64,000 nucleotides of DNA, from positions 3,250,501-3,314,500 of the forward strand of contig NZ_CP047045.1 of the NCBI RefSeq assembly GCF_009792355.1, read 5' to 3'. This document shows, one piece after another, positions 24,629 to 33,548 of the stretch; the stretch's first letter is position 1, and each line of letters begins with the position of its first letter. The DNA is from Terricaulis silvestris. GTDB lineage: Bacteria; Pseudomonadota; Alphaproteobacteria; Caulobacterales; Aquidulcibacteraceae. The notes below the pieces were generated by a model. The model ran no database searches and had not been told where the DNA came from. It saw only the letters and a program-made list of their open reading frames with translations. The position numbers and the translations under genes were made by a program.

Positions 24629-25486
24629 CTAGGGCGCGATAAATGCCCTGGCTTCCTCGCGGCTCAGATAGGTCTGCGCGAAGATGGCGTTCGCGACGGC
24701 GTGGTCGCGCGCAATCTGCTTGAGCGTAGCGGCCGAAAAGATGTCGCTACCGACCACATCTTCGGACGCGTTGACAAGTGCGGCAACGATATGCGGCCGC
24801 ATCGGGGAACTTGGCGCTGCACGATCAAAGGCCTCGAGGCAGGGCACGAAGGCGGAAGACAAGGTCGGATTTTCCTGCACCTCGCCCATATCCGCCGGCA
24901 TTTCTCCTGCGCCAATGACATCGAGGAAGTCAGAAACGGAATCGCCCTTAAGGAAGCGGCGATCGTACAGGCGCACGCTCAGCGCCTGGCGGCCAAACTC
25001 GATCGCCCACGAGTCGAGCCGATCGCTCATGAAGAACGACCGCTCCGCGAGACACACCTTGTAGAATTGTTCGATAGTAGCGTTGGTCAACTGACCGGCT
25101 TTGAGCTTTTCCAGATACGAACTCGCAATCAATTCAACAGGCCGGCGCGCATAGAAGATCACGCGTACGTGGTAGGACGAAAGCAATTCACCAATGCGAC
25201 GGACAACGCGCGGGCGGCAGAAGCAGAAGCCTTCGGATGAAAGAATCGCGTTCGGCGCGGATTGCGCATCTAACTCTTCAAGCAAAGCCTTGAAGTACGC
25301 TTCGATCCCCACACCGAGGTCGTCAACATCGAACGCGGCAAGTGAATGATGAGCGGCTGTCCCGTTACGTCCTTGCTGAGGATAGTAAAATCCGCAGTCC
25401 GCTAGCGCTTGCGCCGAATTCGCAAGCATATGCTGGATGGAGGATGTACCGGTCTTCCCGATGCCAATGTGAATATAGAGGCGCAA
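24629..25486 (-). CDS. PAPS-dependent sulfotransferase
   Basis: This 285-residue protein has the 5'-phosphosulfate-binding loop HIGIGKTGTSSIQ near its N-terminus. RVIFYARRPVELIASSYLEKLK, with the 3'-phosphate-binding Arg/Ser, lies in the middle. It would transfer sulfate from PAPS to a sugar hydroxyl. The start codon is TTG with GGGAAC upstream. It lies downstream of the CapD-like gene in the same orientation, 130 bases away, and likely modifies the same glycan. No signal peptide; cytoplasmic. Confidence 0.85.
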   Translation of the reverse strand: MRLYIHIGIGKTGTSSIQHMLANSAQALADCGFYYPQQGRNGTAAHHSLAAFDVDDLGVGIEAYFKALLEELDAQSAPNAILSSEGFCFCRPRVVRRIGELLSSYHVRVIFYARRPVELIASSYLEKLKAGQLTNATIEQFYKVCLAERSFFMSDRLDSWAIEFGRQALSVRLYDRRFLKGDSVSDFLDVIGAGEMPADMGEVQENPTLSSAFVPCLEAFDRAAPSSPMRPHIVAALVNASEDVVGSDIFSAATLKQIARDHAVANAIFAQTYLSREEARAFIAP

Positions 25487-25618
25487 TGCCGTTTCGTTCC
25501 CGCCGGTTGAGTGAATTCTGCGGTGGGGCCAAATTTGACCTCAATCGCACCTGAGGTATCAGTTACATCTTTCTGACCGCGTCCAACGCGCGGCCGGCAA
25601 CTGCTCGACCTATCGGAT

Positions 25619-26692
25619 TCATCCTGCGACGCGCGCTGGCCGCTGCAGCCGCTGGTCCAAGCACGCAAACACGCGCTGGCGAACCACCGCATTCTCCATC
25701 GTGCGCGCGAGCGCTTCGAAGTGCGCCACATCGGCAGCAGTGACGTAAGCGTCTTCGGCTATCGGAGTGACACGGAAAACCCCGGGGAGCGTCGTAGGCG
25801 TGATCGCCTCACACTCATCGGCGAGCTGCTCCTTTAGCTTCTCTCCGGGCCGAAGGCCGGTGATCTCGACGGCAATCTCCTTCCCCGAGGCGCGGATCAT
25901 GTCGCGGCCAAGCTCGATGATCGAGATCGGCGCTCCCATCTCCATGAAATACGTCCCGGCGCCCTCATCGCCGTACGCCGTGACGCTGAGGATAAGACCA
26001 ACGGCCTCCTGCACCGACATGAAGAAGCGCTCCATGTCCTCGTGCGTCACTTCGAGCGGGCCGCCCGCCGCGATCTGCGCTTCAAAGCGCGGCAGCACCG
26101 AACCTTGCGAACCCAATACGTTGCCGAAGCGCACGGCCTTCAGGCGCGTCGCGGTCGGGCGCTCCATCTGGAAGCCGGTCAGGTGCAGCTCTGCCAGGCG
26201 CTTGGTGGCGCCCATGACGCAGCTTGGCGCCGCGGCCTTATCCGAGGAAATCAGCATGAAATGCCCAGCGCCAGCGTTCACGGCCGCACTTAGCGCGTTG
26301 CGCACCCCGAGCAGATTGGTCAGCACGCACTCGACTGGATGACGTTCGCCCAAATGAACATGCTTCAACGCCGCGGAATGGATGACGACGTCCGGCTCAA
26401 TGCGGCGCACCCAAGCGTCCAAACGGCCGCTGTCGCGCACGTCGCAGAGGGCTTCCGTGATCTGCAGTTTCGGCGCGATCCGGCGCACGCTTTCGACGAT
26501 GTTGATGAGGCCGTGATCGAACTGATCCAGCATCGCCAAATGCGCACAGCCAAGGCGCGCCAATTCGAGCGAAAGCGCAGATCCGACGCTGCCTGCGGCG
26601 CCCGTGATAAGAACGCGTTTATCGGCATAGAACGCCTTCAAGGCGGCGAGATCGAACCGGACTTCAGGTCGCCCAAGGCAATACCCAGTCAT
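25619..26692 (-). CDS. CapD/FlaA1-like nucleotide-sugar 4,6-dehydratase, soluble form
   Basis: This protein of about 357 residues is a short-chain dehydrogenase. It has VLITGAAGSVGS for NAD(P), CDVRDSGRL, VIHSAALKHV, and the catalytic stretch SSDKAAAPSCVMGATKR, where Met stands in for the usual Tyr as in WbpM/PglF/CapD enzymes. LRPGEKLKEQL follows near the end. The N-terminal membrane helices of full-length CapD proteins are absent. The reaction is 4,6-dehydration (or C5 epimerisation) of a UDP-HexNAc. Start: ATG at 26692, or a TTG six codons upstream with GAGG before it. Confidence 0.87.
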   Translation of the reverse strand: MTGYCLGRPEVRFDLAALKAFYADKRVLITGAAGSVGSALSLELARLGCAHLAMLDQFDHGLINIVESVRRIAPKLQITEALCDVRDSGRLDAWVRRIEPDVVIHSAALKHVHLGERHPVECVLTNLLGVRNALSAAVNAGAGHFMLISSDKAAAPSCVMGATKRLAELHLTGFQMERPTATRLKAVRFGNVLGSQGSVLPRFEAQIAAGGPLEVTHEDMERFFMSVQEAVGLILSVTAYGDEGAGTYFMEMGAPISIIELGRDMIRASGKEIAVEITGLRPGEKLKEQLADECEAITPTTLPGVFRVTPIAEDAYVTAADVAHFEALARTMENAVVRQRVFACLDQRLQRPARVAG

Positions 26693-27106
26693 CGGCGCCC
26701 AAGCCCCCAACGCGTGCCTCTAGACAGGCCTAGTCGATAGCAGCCCGCCCCGCGCTGAACCAGCCGGCTGCGGAATAACCGGCGCGTGTGTGACTAGCTG
26801 GGCACGCCGGCGAACTGGGCGTCGTGACGTACCGCAAGCGATCGCGCAGTTCGATCATGAAAATTCATGACAAGATGATTTGAAGTATAGGTAATCCAAT
26901 GCCGCCAGACGGTGGTGCGAACCGCAGTTCTTCTCTACTTTCGCACAGGCGAATACGCATTCACCATAGCTGTTGGGTTAACTTCCCGACTGGATTGTTT
27001 AACCAAGAACAGTTCCCCGTACTCCGTACTTCCCCGCGAGCTGGTTACACTTTGTCCGAACTCAATCGGGGGGACCAGCGTCACCTGCCCACGGAGGTAA
27101 CGGGAA
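26693..27106. other. intergenic region between divergent transcription units
   Basis: It serves as promoter region for the CapD-like gene (left) and the SFNT-repeat gene (right). It is noticeably AT-richer than its surroundings. GGAGGTAACGGG just before 27107 is a strong ribosome binding site. An imperfect inverted pair GGTTAAC...GTTTAACC lies at 26976-27004. No gene inside. Confidence 0.45.
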
Positions 27107-28021
27107 ATGCAATTGAGACTTTTTAGCTCAGTCTGCGCCGTCGCTCTGGGCTTGGCGTTCGCGCTGATGGCCTGGGCCGATGACGGGTCGAGCACCGACG
27201 AAGGCAGCGCAAGCGCCGTCGAAAACAGCGTCGCGGCTCGATAACAGCGAAACCAGCACCGAAAACGAGTTCGAAGCCGAAGACAGCTTCAACACGGAAA
27301 ACAGACCGAGATCGACACCACGAGATCGAAACGGAAGGATCTTTCAACACCGAAGAATCCTTCAACGACGATCACTCGACCAGCAATCAAGTCGATAGCG
27401 AAGTGAAGACGGACGTTGACGTCGAAGACTCTTTCAACACCGACAACTCGATCAACACGGAGAACGAGTCCGAGATCGAAGAATCCTACAACACGGACGT
27501 CGAACTCGAAGAATCTTTCAACACCGAAGTTGAGAACGAAGAGTCCTTCAACACGGACAACTCGATCGACACCGACAACTCCGTTGAGAACGAAGAGTCG
27601 TTCAACACCGAAACCAAAAACGAAGAAGAATGGCGGCCTTGGGTGGTTGCGCCGCTTGATGCGGCCTTGGTCCAGTCTCGCCATCGGACCTGATGCGCAA
27701 CATGCCGGAGCTTTATCAGCTCTCGCCGATGACGCCGGGATGAAGCGCGCGCGGAGGCGCGGGCCGCGCTTGGCGTCGATGGACTCGATGATGCGAGCGG
27801 CATTGTCATCATCGACGAAGCGGGCGTTACAGCGTTCGTCCACAACGTCACCAACGGCGCGCTGCAGAACATCATCAGCATCAACAGCGCCACCGGCCGC
27901 GATCTGGCCCAGGATATCGACGTCACGCTGACCTTGCCTGGGTTCGACGCCATCCAGGATTCGCTCCTGGTCGAGCGCTTTGGGCATCCGCATCGACGAC
28001 GACATGCGAGTACGCTTCTAA
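27107..28021 (+). pseudogene. frameshifted gene for an acidic SFNT-repeat exported protein
   Basis: A strong GGAGG precedes ATG at 27107. The first frame gives a signal peptide (VALGLAFALMAWADD) and stops at 27242. Shifting frame restores ...SETSTENEFEAEDSFNTEN, and a second shift gives a long acidic run of SFNTE/SFNTD/NSINTE units to about 27690. Further shifts give LMRNMPELYQLSPM, then EARAALGVDGLDD and VIIDEAGVTAFVHNVTNGALQNIISIN, and finally ERFGIRIDDDMRVRF with a stop at 28021. At least four frameshifts are needed. Neighbouring genes are intact, so true decay is more likely than sequencing error. The ancestor was probably a secreted acidic repeat protein. Confidence 0.65.
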
Positions 28022-28149
28022 CCCGTCAAATTTCGCTGAGTTGGGGCGATTGGTACGGCGCGGTCCCCGGACGGATACTCCGGAATGATGAGGCCGAGTT
28101 GCCTCCGACGAGCGTCCTGCGTAGATGAAGGCGCTCATCGAGGATGTTA

Positions 28150-29073
28150 ATGCAGGTCGTGGTAGTGACAGGTGCGGCCGGGCTGGTCGGTCAGAACCTG
28201 ATCCCTCGCCTGAAATCTCAGTTTCGGATCGTCGCCGTCGATAAGCACGCCCACAATGTGGGGGTGCTCCGCAAATTGCATCCCGACATCGAAGTCATCG
28301 AAGCGGATATGGCGGAGGCTGGGAACTGGGAAGACCGCGTCACGCAGGCTGATGCAGTGATAGCTTTGCAGGCGCAGATTGGCGGCCTCGACCCCGAGCC
28401 TTTCCATCGCAACAACGTGCTCTCGACTGAGAGACTGATCGCCGCGGCCAAACGCGGCGAGCGCCCGTACCTAGTGCAGGTGAGTTCATCGGTGGTGCGG
28501 TCCGCGGCATGTGACCTCTATACCGAGAGCAAGAAGGCACAGGAGACCCTGGCTCTAAAATCCGGATTAGAGCACGTGATCCTACGACCGACGCTGATGT
28601 TCGGCTGGTTCGATCGCAAGCACCTGGGCTGGCTGCGGCGATTTATGGAAAGAACGCCAGTGTTCCCCATCCCGGGAAGCGGCGACTATCTGAGACAACC
28701 GCTTTATGCAGGCGACTTCGCCGCGATCATCGCTTCAAGCCTCGAACGGCGAACGCAAGGCATCTACAATATTTCTGGCCTTGAGCGCGTGACCTACGTG
28801 CAGATGATCCGCATGATCAAGCAAACAGTCGGTGCGAAAACGGCCATCGTGCACATACCCTACGCGGCATTCTGGACGTTGCTCAAGGTTTATTCGTGGT
28901 TTGACAAGAATCCCCCATTCACGACCCTTCAGCTTCAGGCCTTGGTCACGCCTGACGTGTTCGAGGAAATTGACTGGCCAGCCCTCTTTGACGTGCAACG
29001 GACTCCGTTGGAGCGCGCGCTGGAGGAGACCTTTCTTGATCCCACCTACAGCCACGTCGCGTTAGAATTCTGA
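28150..29073 (+). CDS. NAD-dependent epimerase/dehydratase
   Basis: This 307-residue extended SDR has VVVTGAAGLVGQN for NAD and the catalytic Ser in VSSSVVRSA with YTESKKA (YxxxK). The proteins of this branch act on nucleotide sugars; substrate unknown. GAGG stands six bases before the ATG at 28150; the ATG two codons earlier overlaps that site. It is the first gene of the + strand operon leading into the arabinose-lipid genes. The next gene starts three bases after its stop. A role in making a nucleotide- or lipid-linked sugar for the same glycan is inferred. Confidence 0.82.
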   Translation: MQVVVVTGAAGLVGQNLIPRLKSQFRIVAVDKHAHNVGVLRKLHPDIEVIEADMAEAGNWEDRVTQADAVIALQAQIGGLDPEPFHRNNVLSTERLIAAAKRGERPYLVQVSSSVVRSAACDLYTESKKAQETLALKSGLEHVILRPTLMFGWFDRKHLGWLRRFMERTPVFPIPGSGDYLRQPLYAGDFAAIIASSLERRTQGIYNISGLERVTYVQMIRMIKQTVGAKTAIVHIPYAAFWTLLKVYSWFDKNPPFTTLQLQALVTPDVFEEIDWPALFDVQRTPLERALEETFLDPTYSHVALEF

Positions 29074-29076
29074 GCC

Positions 29077-30363
29077 ATGGCCAAAGTTATTGTCATCGGC
29101 GCCGGCCCAATGGGACTTGCCGCCGCCTATGAAGCGCTTAAGCGCGGCCATGAAGTCGATCTTCTCGAGGCAAGCGACCGGCCGGGCGGCATGGCCGCGC
29201 ATTTCGATTTCGACGGGCTCTCGATTGAGCGCTTCTATCACTTTTGCTGCCTATCGGACCGCGACACGATCGCTCTGCTCGACGAACTGGGCCTCAACGG
29301 CGCGCTGCAATGGGTATCGACAAAGATGGGCTACTTTGTCGATGGCAAGCTCTATCGTTGGGGCGATCCGTTTGCGCTGTTGACGTTTCCCAAGCTCGGT
29401 CTTGTCGATAAGATCCGCTATGGCGTGCAGGTTTTTCTCAGCACGAAGCGCTCGGATTGGCAGCGGTTGGACAAAATCAGCGCGAAGAAGTGGTTCACCG
29501 AGTGGCTAGGCGAAGACCTCTATAACAAGCTCTGGCGCCCATTGCTTGAACTCAAATTCTACGAGCTCACCGACAAGATCTCCGCCGCATGGGTTTGGCA
29601 GCGTATCAAGCGGCTCGGCAACTCGCGCAAATCACTGCTGGAAGAGCGCCTGGGCTACATCGAAGGCGGATCGGAAACGCTGGTGAAAGCGCTTGTCGGC
29701 GCCATCGAAAACAAGGGCGGACGCATCCGCCTGAAAACGCCGGCAAAGACATTCCTGATCGAGAATGGCGCGGTGCGCGGCGTGGAGACCGCATCTGGTG
29801 AAACCATCGCCGCGGATTTCGTCGTATCGACTGCGCCGATGCCGCTGGTGCCCGGCATGCTCTCGCAGGCGCCTGAGTTGAGACCAGCCTATGAGCGCAT
29901 GGACAATGTTGGCGTCGTCTGCGTGCTGCACAAATTGAAGCGCTCAGTGAGTGACAATTTCTGGATCAATATCTCTGATCCGGACTTTGAGATTCCTGGG
30001 CTGGTAGAATTTTCCAATTTGCGGCCGCTCGCCAACACCGTTGTCTACGTGCCGTACTATATGCCTGCCACGCAGCCCAAATGGGGCTGGTCTGACGAAC
30101 AATTCGTCGCCGAGAGTTGGGGCTATTTGAAACGGATCAACCCGGCCCTCGCTGACGATGACCGCCTCGCATCGCATGTCGGGCGATTGCGGTACGCGCA
30201 GCCGGTGTGCGAAGTGGGCTTCGCCGAGCTGATACCGCCAGCCCAAACGCCGATCAAAGGGCTTCAGATCGCCGACACCTGCTTTTACTATCCAGAGGAT
30301 CGCGGGGTTTCCGAGAGCATCCGCTACGCTCGGAACATGATCGCGGAGATGGGTGCGGCTTGA
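29077..30363 (+). CDS. FAD-dependent amine-oxidase-like oxidoreductase
   Basis: This 428-residue protein begins VIVIGAGPMGLAAAYEALKRGHEVDLLEAS, a dinucleotide-binding fold, followed by RPGGM. It belongs to the protoporphyrinogen oxidase/amine oxidase superfamily, members of which are common in polysaccharide clusters (UDP-galactopyranose mutase is a distant relative). The substrate is unknown. A conserved late segment (IADTCFYYPEDRGVSESIRYARNM) closes the FAD site. It is coupled to the next gene: its TGA overlaps the TTG start of the GtrA gene. Confidence 0.82.
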   Translation: MAKVIVIGAGPMGLAAAYEALKRGHEVDLLEASDRPGGMAAHFDFDGLSIERFYHFCCLSDRDTIALLDELGLNGALQWVSTKMGYFVDGKLYRWGDPFALLTFPKLGLVDKIRYGVQVFLSTKRSDWQRLDKISAKKWFTEWLGEDLYNKLWRPLLELKFYELTDKISAAWVWQRIKRLGNSRKSLLEERLGYIEGGSETLVKALVGAIENKGGRIRLKTPAKTFLIENGAVRGVETASGETIAADFVVSTAPMPLVPGMLSQAPELRPAYERMDNVGVVCVLHKLKRSVSDNFWINISDPDFEIPGLVEFSNLRPLANTVVYVPYYMPATQPKWGWSDEQFVAESWGYLKRINPALADDDRLASHVGRLRYAQPVCEVGFAELIPPAQTPIKGLQIADTCFYYPEDRGVSESIRYARNMIAEMGAA

Positions 30364-30776
30364 AGCTGTCCGGAGAGATCTTGCGGTTTGTTGGCGTCGG
30401 CGCTTTCGCCGCGTTGGTGAATTGGGTGTCGCGGATTGCCCTGAGCGTGGTGCTGCCGCTGAGCGCCGCGATCATTGTCGCCTACCTCATCGGCATGATC
30501 ACCGCGTATGCGCTGAGCCGGAAATACGTGTTCCAACCCACGGAACGCGGCGTCGGCAGCGAATTGACTCGCTTCGCTTTGGTCAATGTGGTGGCCCTTG
30601 TTCAGGTGTGGGCGGTGACGATTGTGATGGCCGAGTACGTCCTTCCCGCGTTGCATGTCGATTGGCGCCCGCTGGAAGTAGCGCACGCGGTGGGCGTCGC
30701 CTCGCCTATCGTGACTTCCTACCTCGGCCATCGCTATTTCAGCTTCGCGCAGGCGCGGAAATCCGGTCGTGGCTAG
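30360..30776 (+). CDS. GtrA family membrane protein (probable lipid-linked sugar flippase)
   Basis: This 138-residue protein has four membrane helices, the second including IIVAYLIGMITAYALSRKYVF, the GtrA core with its conserved N/S-R-K-Y-V-F. The last helix ends YLGHRYFSF. GtrA proteins move polyprenyl-phosphate sugars across the membrane or help their enzymes. In Mycobacterium the GtrA protein Rv3789 sits beside dprE1-dprE2, as here. The start is a TTG overlapping the previous stop, with GGAGA about ten bases upstream. Confidence 0.87.
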   Translation: MKLSGEILRFVGVGAFAALVNWVSRIALSVVLPLSAAIIVAYLIGMITAYALSRKYVFQPTERGVGSELTRFALVNVVALVQVWAVTIVMAEYVLPALHVDWRPLEVAHAVGVASPIVTSYLGHRYFSFAQARKSGRG

Positions 30777-32217
30777 CGCAATGAACACAGAAGCCGCGTT
30801 CGATTGCCCACTAGTGGTGGATATGGACGGCGCACTGCTGCGGACCGATACAACATTCGAAGGCTTGGCGCGCGCGCTCTTCGCAAAGCCCGTCACGACC
30901 ATGCTGGCCTGCGCTTCAATCTTGCGCGGGCGCGCCGCCTTTAAGCGTGCGATCGCGGAGATCGTGCAGATCGACGTAGAGTCGCTGCCGCTCCGCGAGG
31001 ATTTTGTCGCTCACCTGAAGCAAGAGCGTGCGCGCGGGCGACACCTGCATCTTGTGTCCGGTTCCGATCATCAAGTGGTTGAGCGCGTGGCGGCACGCCT
31101 GGGCCTATTCGAAAGCGCCCAAGGCAGCAGTTCAGGACACAATCTCAAGGGTGCGAACAAGGCGCGCTTCCTGGTCGAGCGTTTTGGCCGGTTCGCCTAC
31201 GCCGGAGATTCGCCAGCAGACCTGAAAGTGTGGCCCCACGCGCAGAGTGCTGTGCTGGCCGGCGCTTCGCCCGAGACCGCGCGCCGCGCTCGCAAACTTG
31301 CCGTCCCTATTGAACGCGAGTTTCTCGATCCACCCCGAACGGTCAAGCATTGGATGCGAACGCTTAGGCTGCATCAATGGGCGAAGAACATCCTGCTATT
31401 TGTGCCGCTGCTGTTGAGCGGGCATTTCACGGACGCAGATCTCGTGCTCCGTTGCGGGTTGGGATTTCTTATTCTCGGGCTAACTGCCTCAGGCACTTAT
31501 ATCGTCAACGACCTCGCGGACTTGGCTGCTGACCGGCGCCATCGGAGCAAGAAGGAGCGCCCGTTCGCGGCGGGCGTCCTCAAGGTCTATCAGGGATTGA
31601 TGGTCGCGCCGGCGTTGATCGGCGGAGGTCTTGTCGCCGCCTTTTTGCTGTCTCCTGCCTTTGCAGCGGCGTTGCTCAGTTACCTCGTTTGCACGCTTGC
31701 CTATTCGCTGCGCCTGAAGGCGATCCCGTTCTTGGACGTCATGTTGTTGGCGTGGCTCTATACGCTGCGCCTGTTGATGGGTGTTGCGCTGGCTCAATCT
31801 ACATCATCCGTGTGGCTTCTGACGTTCTCGATGATGTTCTTCTTCTCGATGTCGCTCGCGAAGCGGCACGTTGAAGTCGCGGCCGCTTCACCAGATCAGG
31901 ATGAAATCGCGGGACGAGGCTATCTGCCCATGGACGCGCCGGTGACGTTGGCGTTCGGCATATCCAGTTCGGTCGCATCGCTGCTGATCATGACGCTTTA
32001 CCTGATGGAAGAAGCGTTCCCGTCCAATGTGTACGGCCAACCGGCGTTGCTTTGGCTGGTGCTGCCGATCGTCGGCCTGTGGACGATGCGGATCTGGTTG
32101 CTCGCACATCGCGGCGAGCTCGATGACGATCCGGTGGCGTTCGCGGTGAAGGATAAAGTTAGCATCGTGCTCGGCAGCGCCATGGCCCTGGCGTTCGCGA
32201 TCGCGGTGTTCGGATGA
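30769..32217 (+). CDS. HAD phosphatase-UbiA prenyltransferase fusion (DPPR synthase-like)
   Basis: This 482-residue fusion starts with a HAD domain (12-190). All four catalytic motifs are intact: DMDGALLRTD, LVSGS, the Lys in LKGANKARF, and YAGDSPADL. The UbiA part (200-482) has NDLADLAADRRH (248-259), the Mg/pyrophosphate motif, and seven to nine helices. The UbiA branch is that of decaprenyl-phosphate phosphoribosyltransferase (Rv3806c), which joins PRPP to a polyprenyl phosphate. The HAD domain could then remove the 5-phosphate, the step ascribed to Rv3807c in Mycobacterium. GTG at 30769 overlaps gtrA; an ATG at 30781 is also possible. Confidence 0.87.
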   Translation: MASAMNTEAAFDCPLVVDMDGALLRTDTTFEGLARALFAKPVTTMLACASILRGRAAFKRAIAEIVQIDVESLPLREDFVAHLKQERARGRHLHLVSGSDHQVVERVAARLGLFESAQGSSSGHNLKGANKARFLVERFGRFAYAGDSPADLKVWPHAQSAVLAGASPETARRARKLAVPIEREFLDPPRTVKHWMRTLRLHQWAKNILLFVPLLLSGHFTDADLVLRCGLGFLILGLTASGTYIVNDLADLAADRRHRSKKERPFAAGVLKVYQGLMVAPALIGGGLVAAFLLSPAFAAALLSYLVCTLAYSLRLKAIPFLDVMLLAWLYTLRLLMGVALAQSTSSVWLLTFSMMFFFSMSLAKRHVEVAAASPDQDEIAGRGYLPMDAPVTLAFGISSSVASLLIMTLYLMEEAFPSNVYGQPALLWLVLPIVGLWTMRIWLLAHRGELDDDPVAFAVKDKVSIVLGSAMALAFAIAVFG

Positions 32218-33548
32218 GCACTGCCTACGTGAATGACGACACGCGTCTGTCCTGGGGGCGTGTCGTCCGTTCGCACCACTTGATCGCCAAGCCTCGATTC
32301 GTGGATGAAATAGCACCAGCGCTGGCGGATGCCTCGGTCATGGGCCTTAGAGCGCTTCCGGTGGGCCTTGGCCGCTCATACGGCGATTCCAACCTCAATC
32401 CCGGCGGCGCGCTGATCGATCTCTCAAAGCTTGATCGTATTGTCGCATTCGATACTCAAAATGGCGTGCTCCGCGCCGATTCCGGCATCAGCCTCTCCGA
32501 CATTCTTCGGTTTTCGGTGCCGCGCGGTTGGTTCTTGCCGACAACGCCGGGAACGCGCTTCGTCACGCTGGGCGGCTCTATCGCCAACGACGTGCACGGC
32601 AAGAACCATCACGCCGCGGGTTCGGTCGGGTGTTCGATCAGGCGCGTTGGCCTCGTACGGTCAGACCGAGGCGCTTTGGAACTCGCGTCGGATATCGAAC
32701 CTGAATTGTTCGCAGCAACGATTGGCGGCCTGGGACTGACGGGTGTGATCGCTTGGGCCGAAATTCAGATGGTCCCGATTGTGTCGGCCTATATCGAGCA
32801 AGAAGTTTTGCCGTTCGACGATCTCGACAGTTTCTTTGACATCGCTGAAGCGAGTCAGAACACATTTGAACACACCGTGGCTTGGATCGATTGCACGGCA
32901 AGCGGCCGGCATCTCGGGCGCGGCCTGTTCACGCGAGGCAACTGGGCGCCCGAAGGCGGGCTCGACGCCCATTCCGACAAACTAAAACTCACAATGCCGG
33001 TGGACGGCACGCCCCTCGCCTTCAATGCGCTTTCCTTGCGTGTGCTGAACACCATGATCCGCACGGCGCAGAGTTTCAAAGCCGCGGAAAGCCGGGTGCA
33101 CTATGAGCCGCACCTTTATCCGCTTGACGCAATCGGCGCGTGGAATCGACTCTACGGCCGCGCCGGCTTCTATCAATATCAGTGCATCGTGCCGCCTGAT
33201 GGACGCGCGGCCATCGCTGAATTGCTGTGTGCAATAGCCGACGAAGGCGCAGGGTCAGTGCTAGGCGTTCTGAAGAGCTTTGGCCCAAAGCGCTCTCCGG
33301 GCTTGCTATCGTTTCCGATGGAGGGCTTTACGCTGGCGATGGATTTCTGCAACGCAGGTGCGCGCACGCATGCGCTGTTTGCAAGGCTGGACGCGATCGT
33401 CCGGGCGGCGAACGGGCGGCTCTACGCCGCCAAGGATGGCCGCATGCCAGCAAGCATGTTTCAAACGAGCTATCCTGAATGGGCGCGCTTTGCGAAACAG
33501 ATTGATCCGCTTCTCACGTCCGCCTTCTGGGACCGGGTTTCACAGTGA
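32214..33548 (+). CDS. dprE1: DprE1-like FAD-dependent polyprenyl-phosphoryl-ribose 2'-oxidase
   Basis: This 444-residue protein is a vanillyl-alcohol-oxidase-type flavoenzyme. Key DprE1 features are LPVGLGRSYGDSNLN, LGGSIANDVHGKNHHAAGS (FAD pocket His near 128), and GRLYAAKDGR with the catalytic Lys at 407. It oxidises polyprenyl-P-ribose at C2 to the keto intermediate. The position equal to Cys387 of the mycobacterial enzyme (in GWNICVDF) is Ala375 here (GFTLAMDF). It overlaps both neighbours by four bases (ATGA and GTGA), so the pathway genes are co-translated. Confidence 0.92.
   Translation: MSTAYVNDDTRLSWGRVVRSHHLIAKPRFVDEIAPALADASVMGLRALPVGLGRSYGDSNLNPGGALIDLSKLDRIVAFDTQNGVLRADSGISLSDILRFSVPRGWFLPTTPGTRFVTLGGSIANDVHGKNHHAAGSVGCSIRRVGLVRSDRGALELASDIEPELFAATIGGLGLTGVIAWAEIQMVPIVSAYIEQEVLPFDDLDSFFDIAEASQNTFEHTVAWIDCTASGRHLGRGLFTRGNWAPEGGLDAHSDKLKLTMPVDGTPLAFNALSLRVLNTMIRTAQSFKAAESRVHYEPHLYPLDAIGAWNRLYGRAGFYQYQCIVPPDGRAAIAELLCAIADEGAGSVLGVLKSFGPKRSPGLLSFPMEGFTLAMDFCNAGARTHALFARLDAIVRAANGRLYAAKDGRMPASMFQTSYPEWARFAKQIDPLLTSAFWDRVSQ

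Noticed and set aside
26976-27004. Possible CtrA-type TTAA pair
   Set aside because: The TTAA words are about 17 bases apart, not the seven of a CtrA box.
27289-28005. 238-residue antisense frame with repeated GVERFF/VRVEGLF words
   Set aside because: It is the complement of the SFNT repeats; the repeating pattern comes from the sense strand and there is no ribosome binding site.
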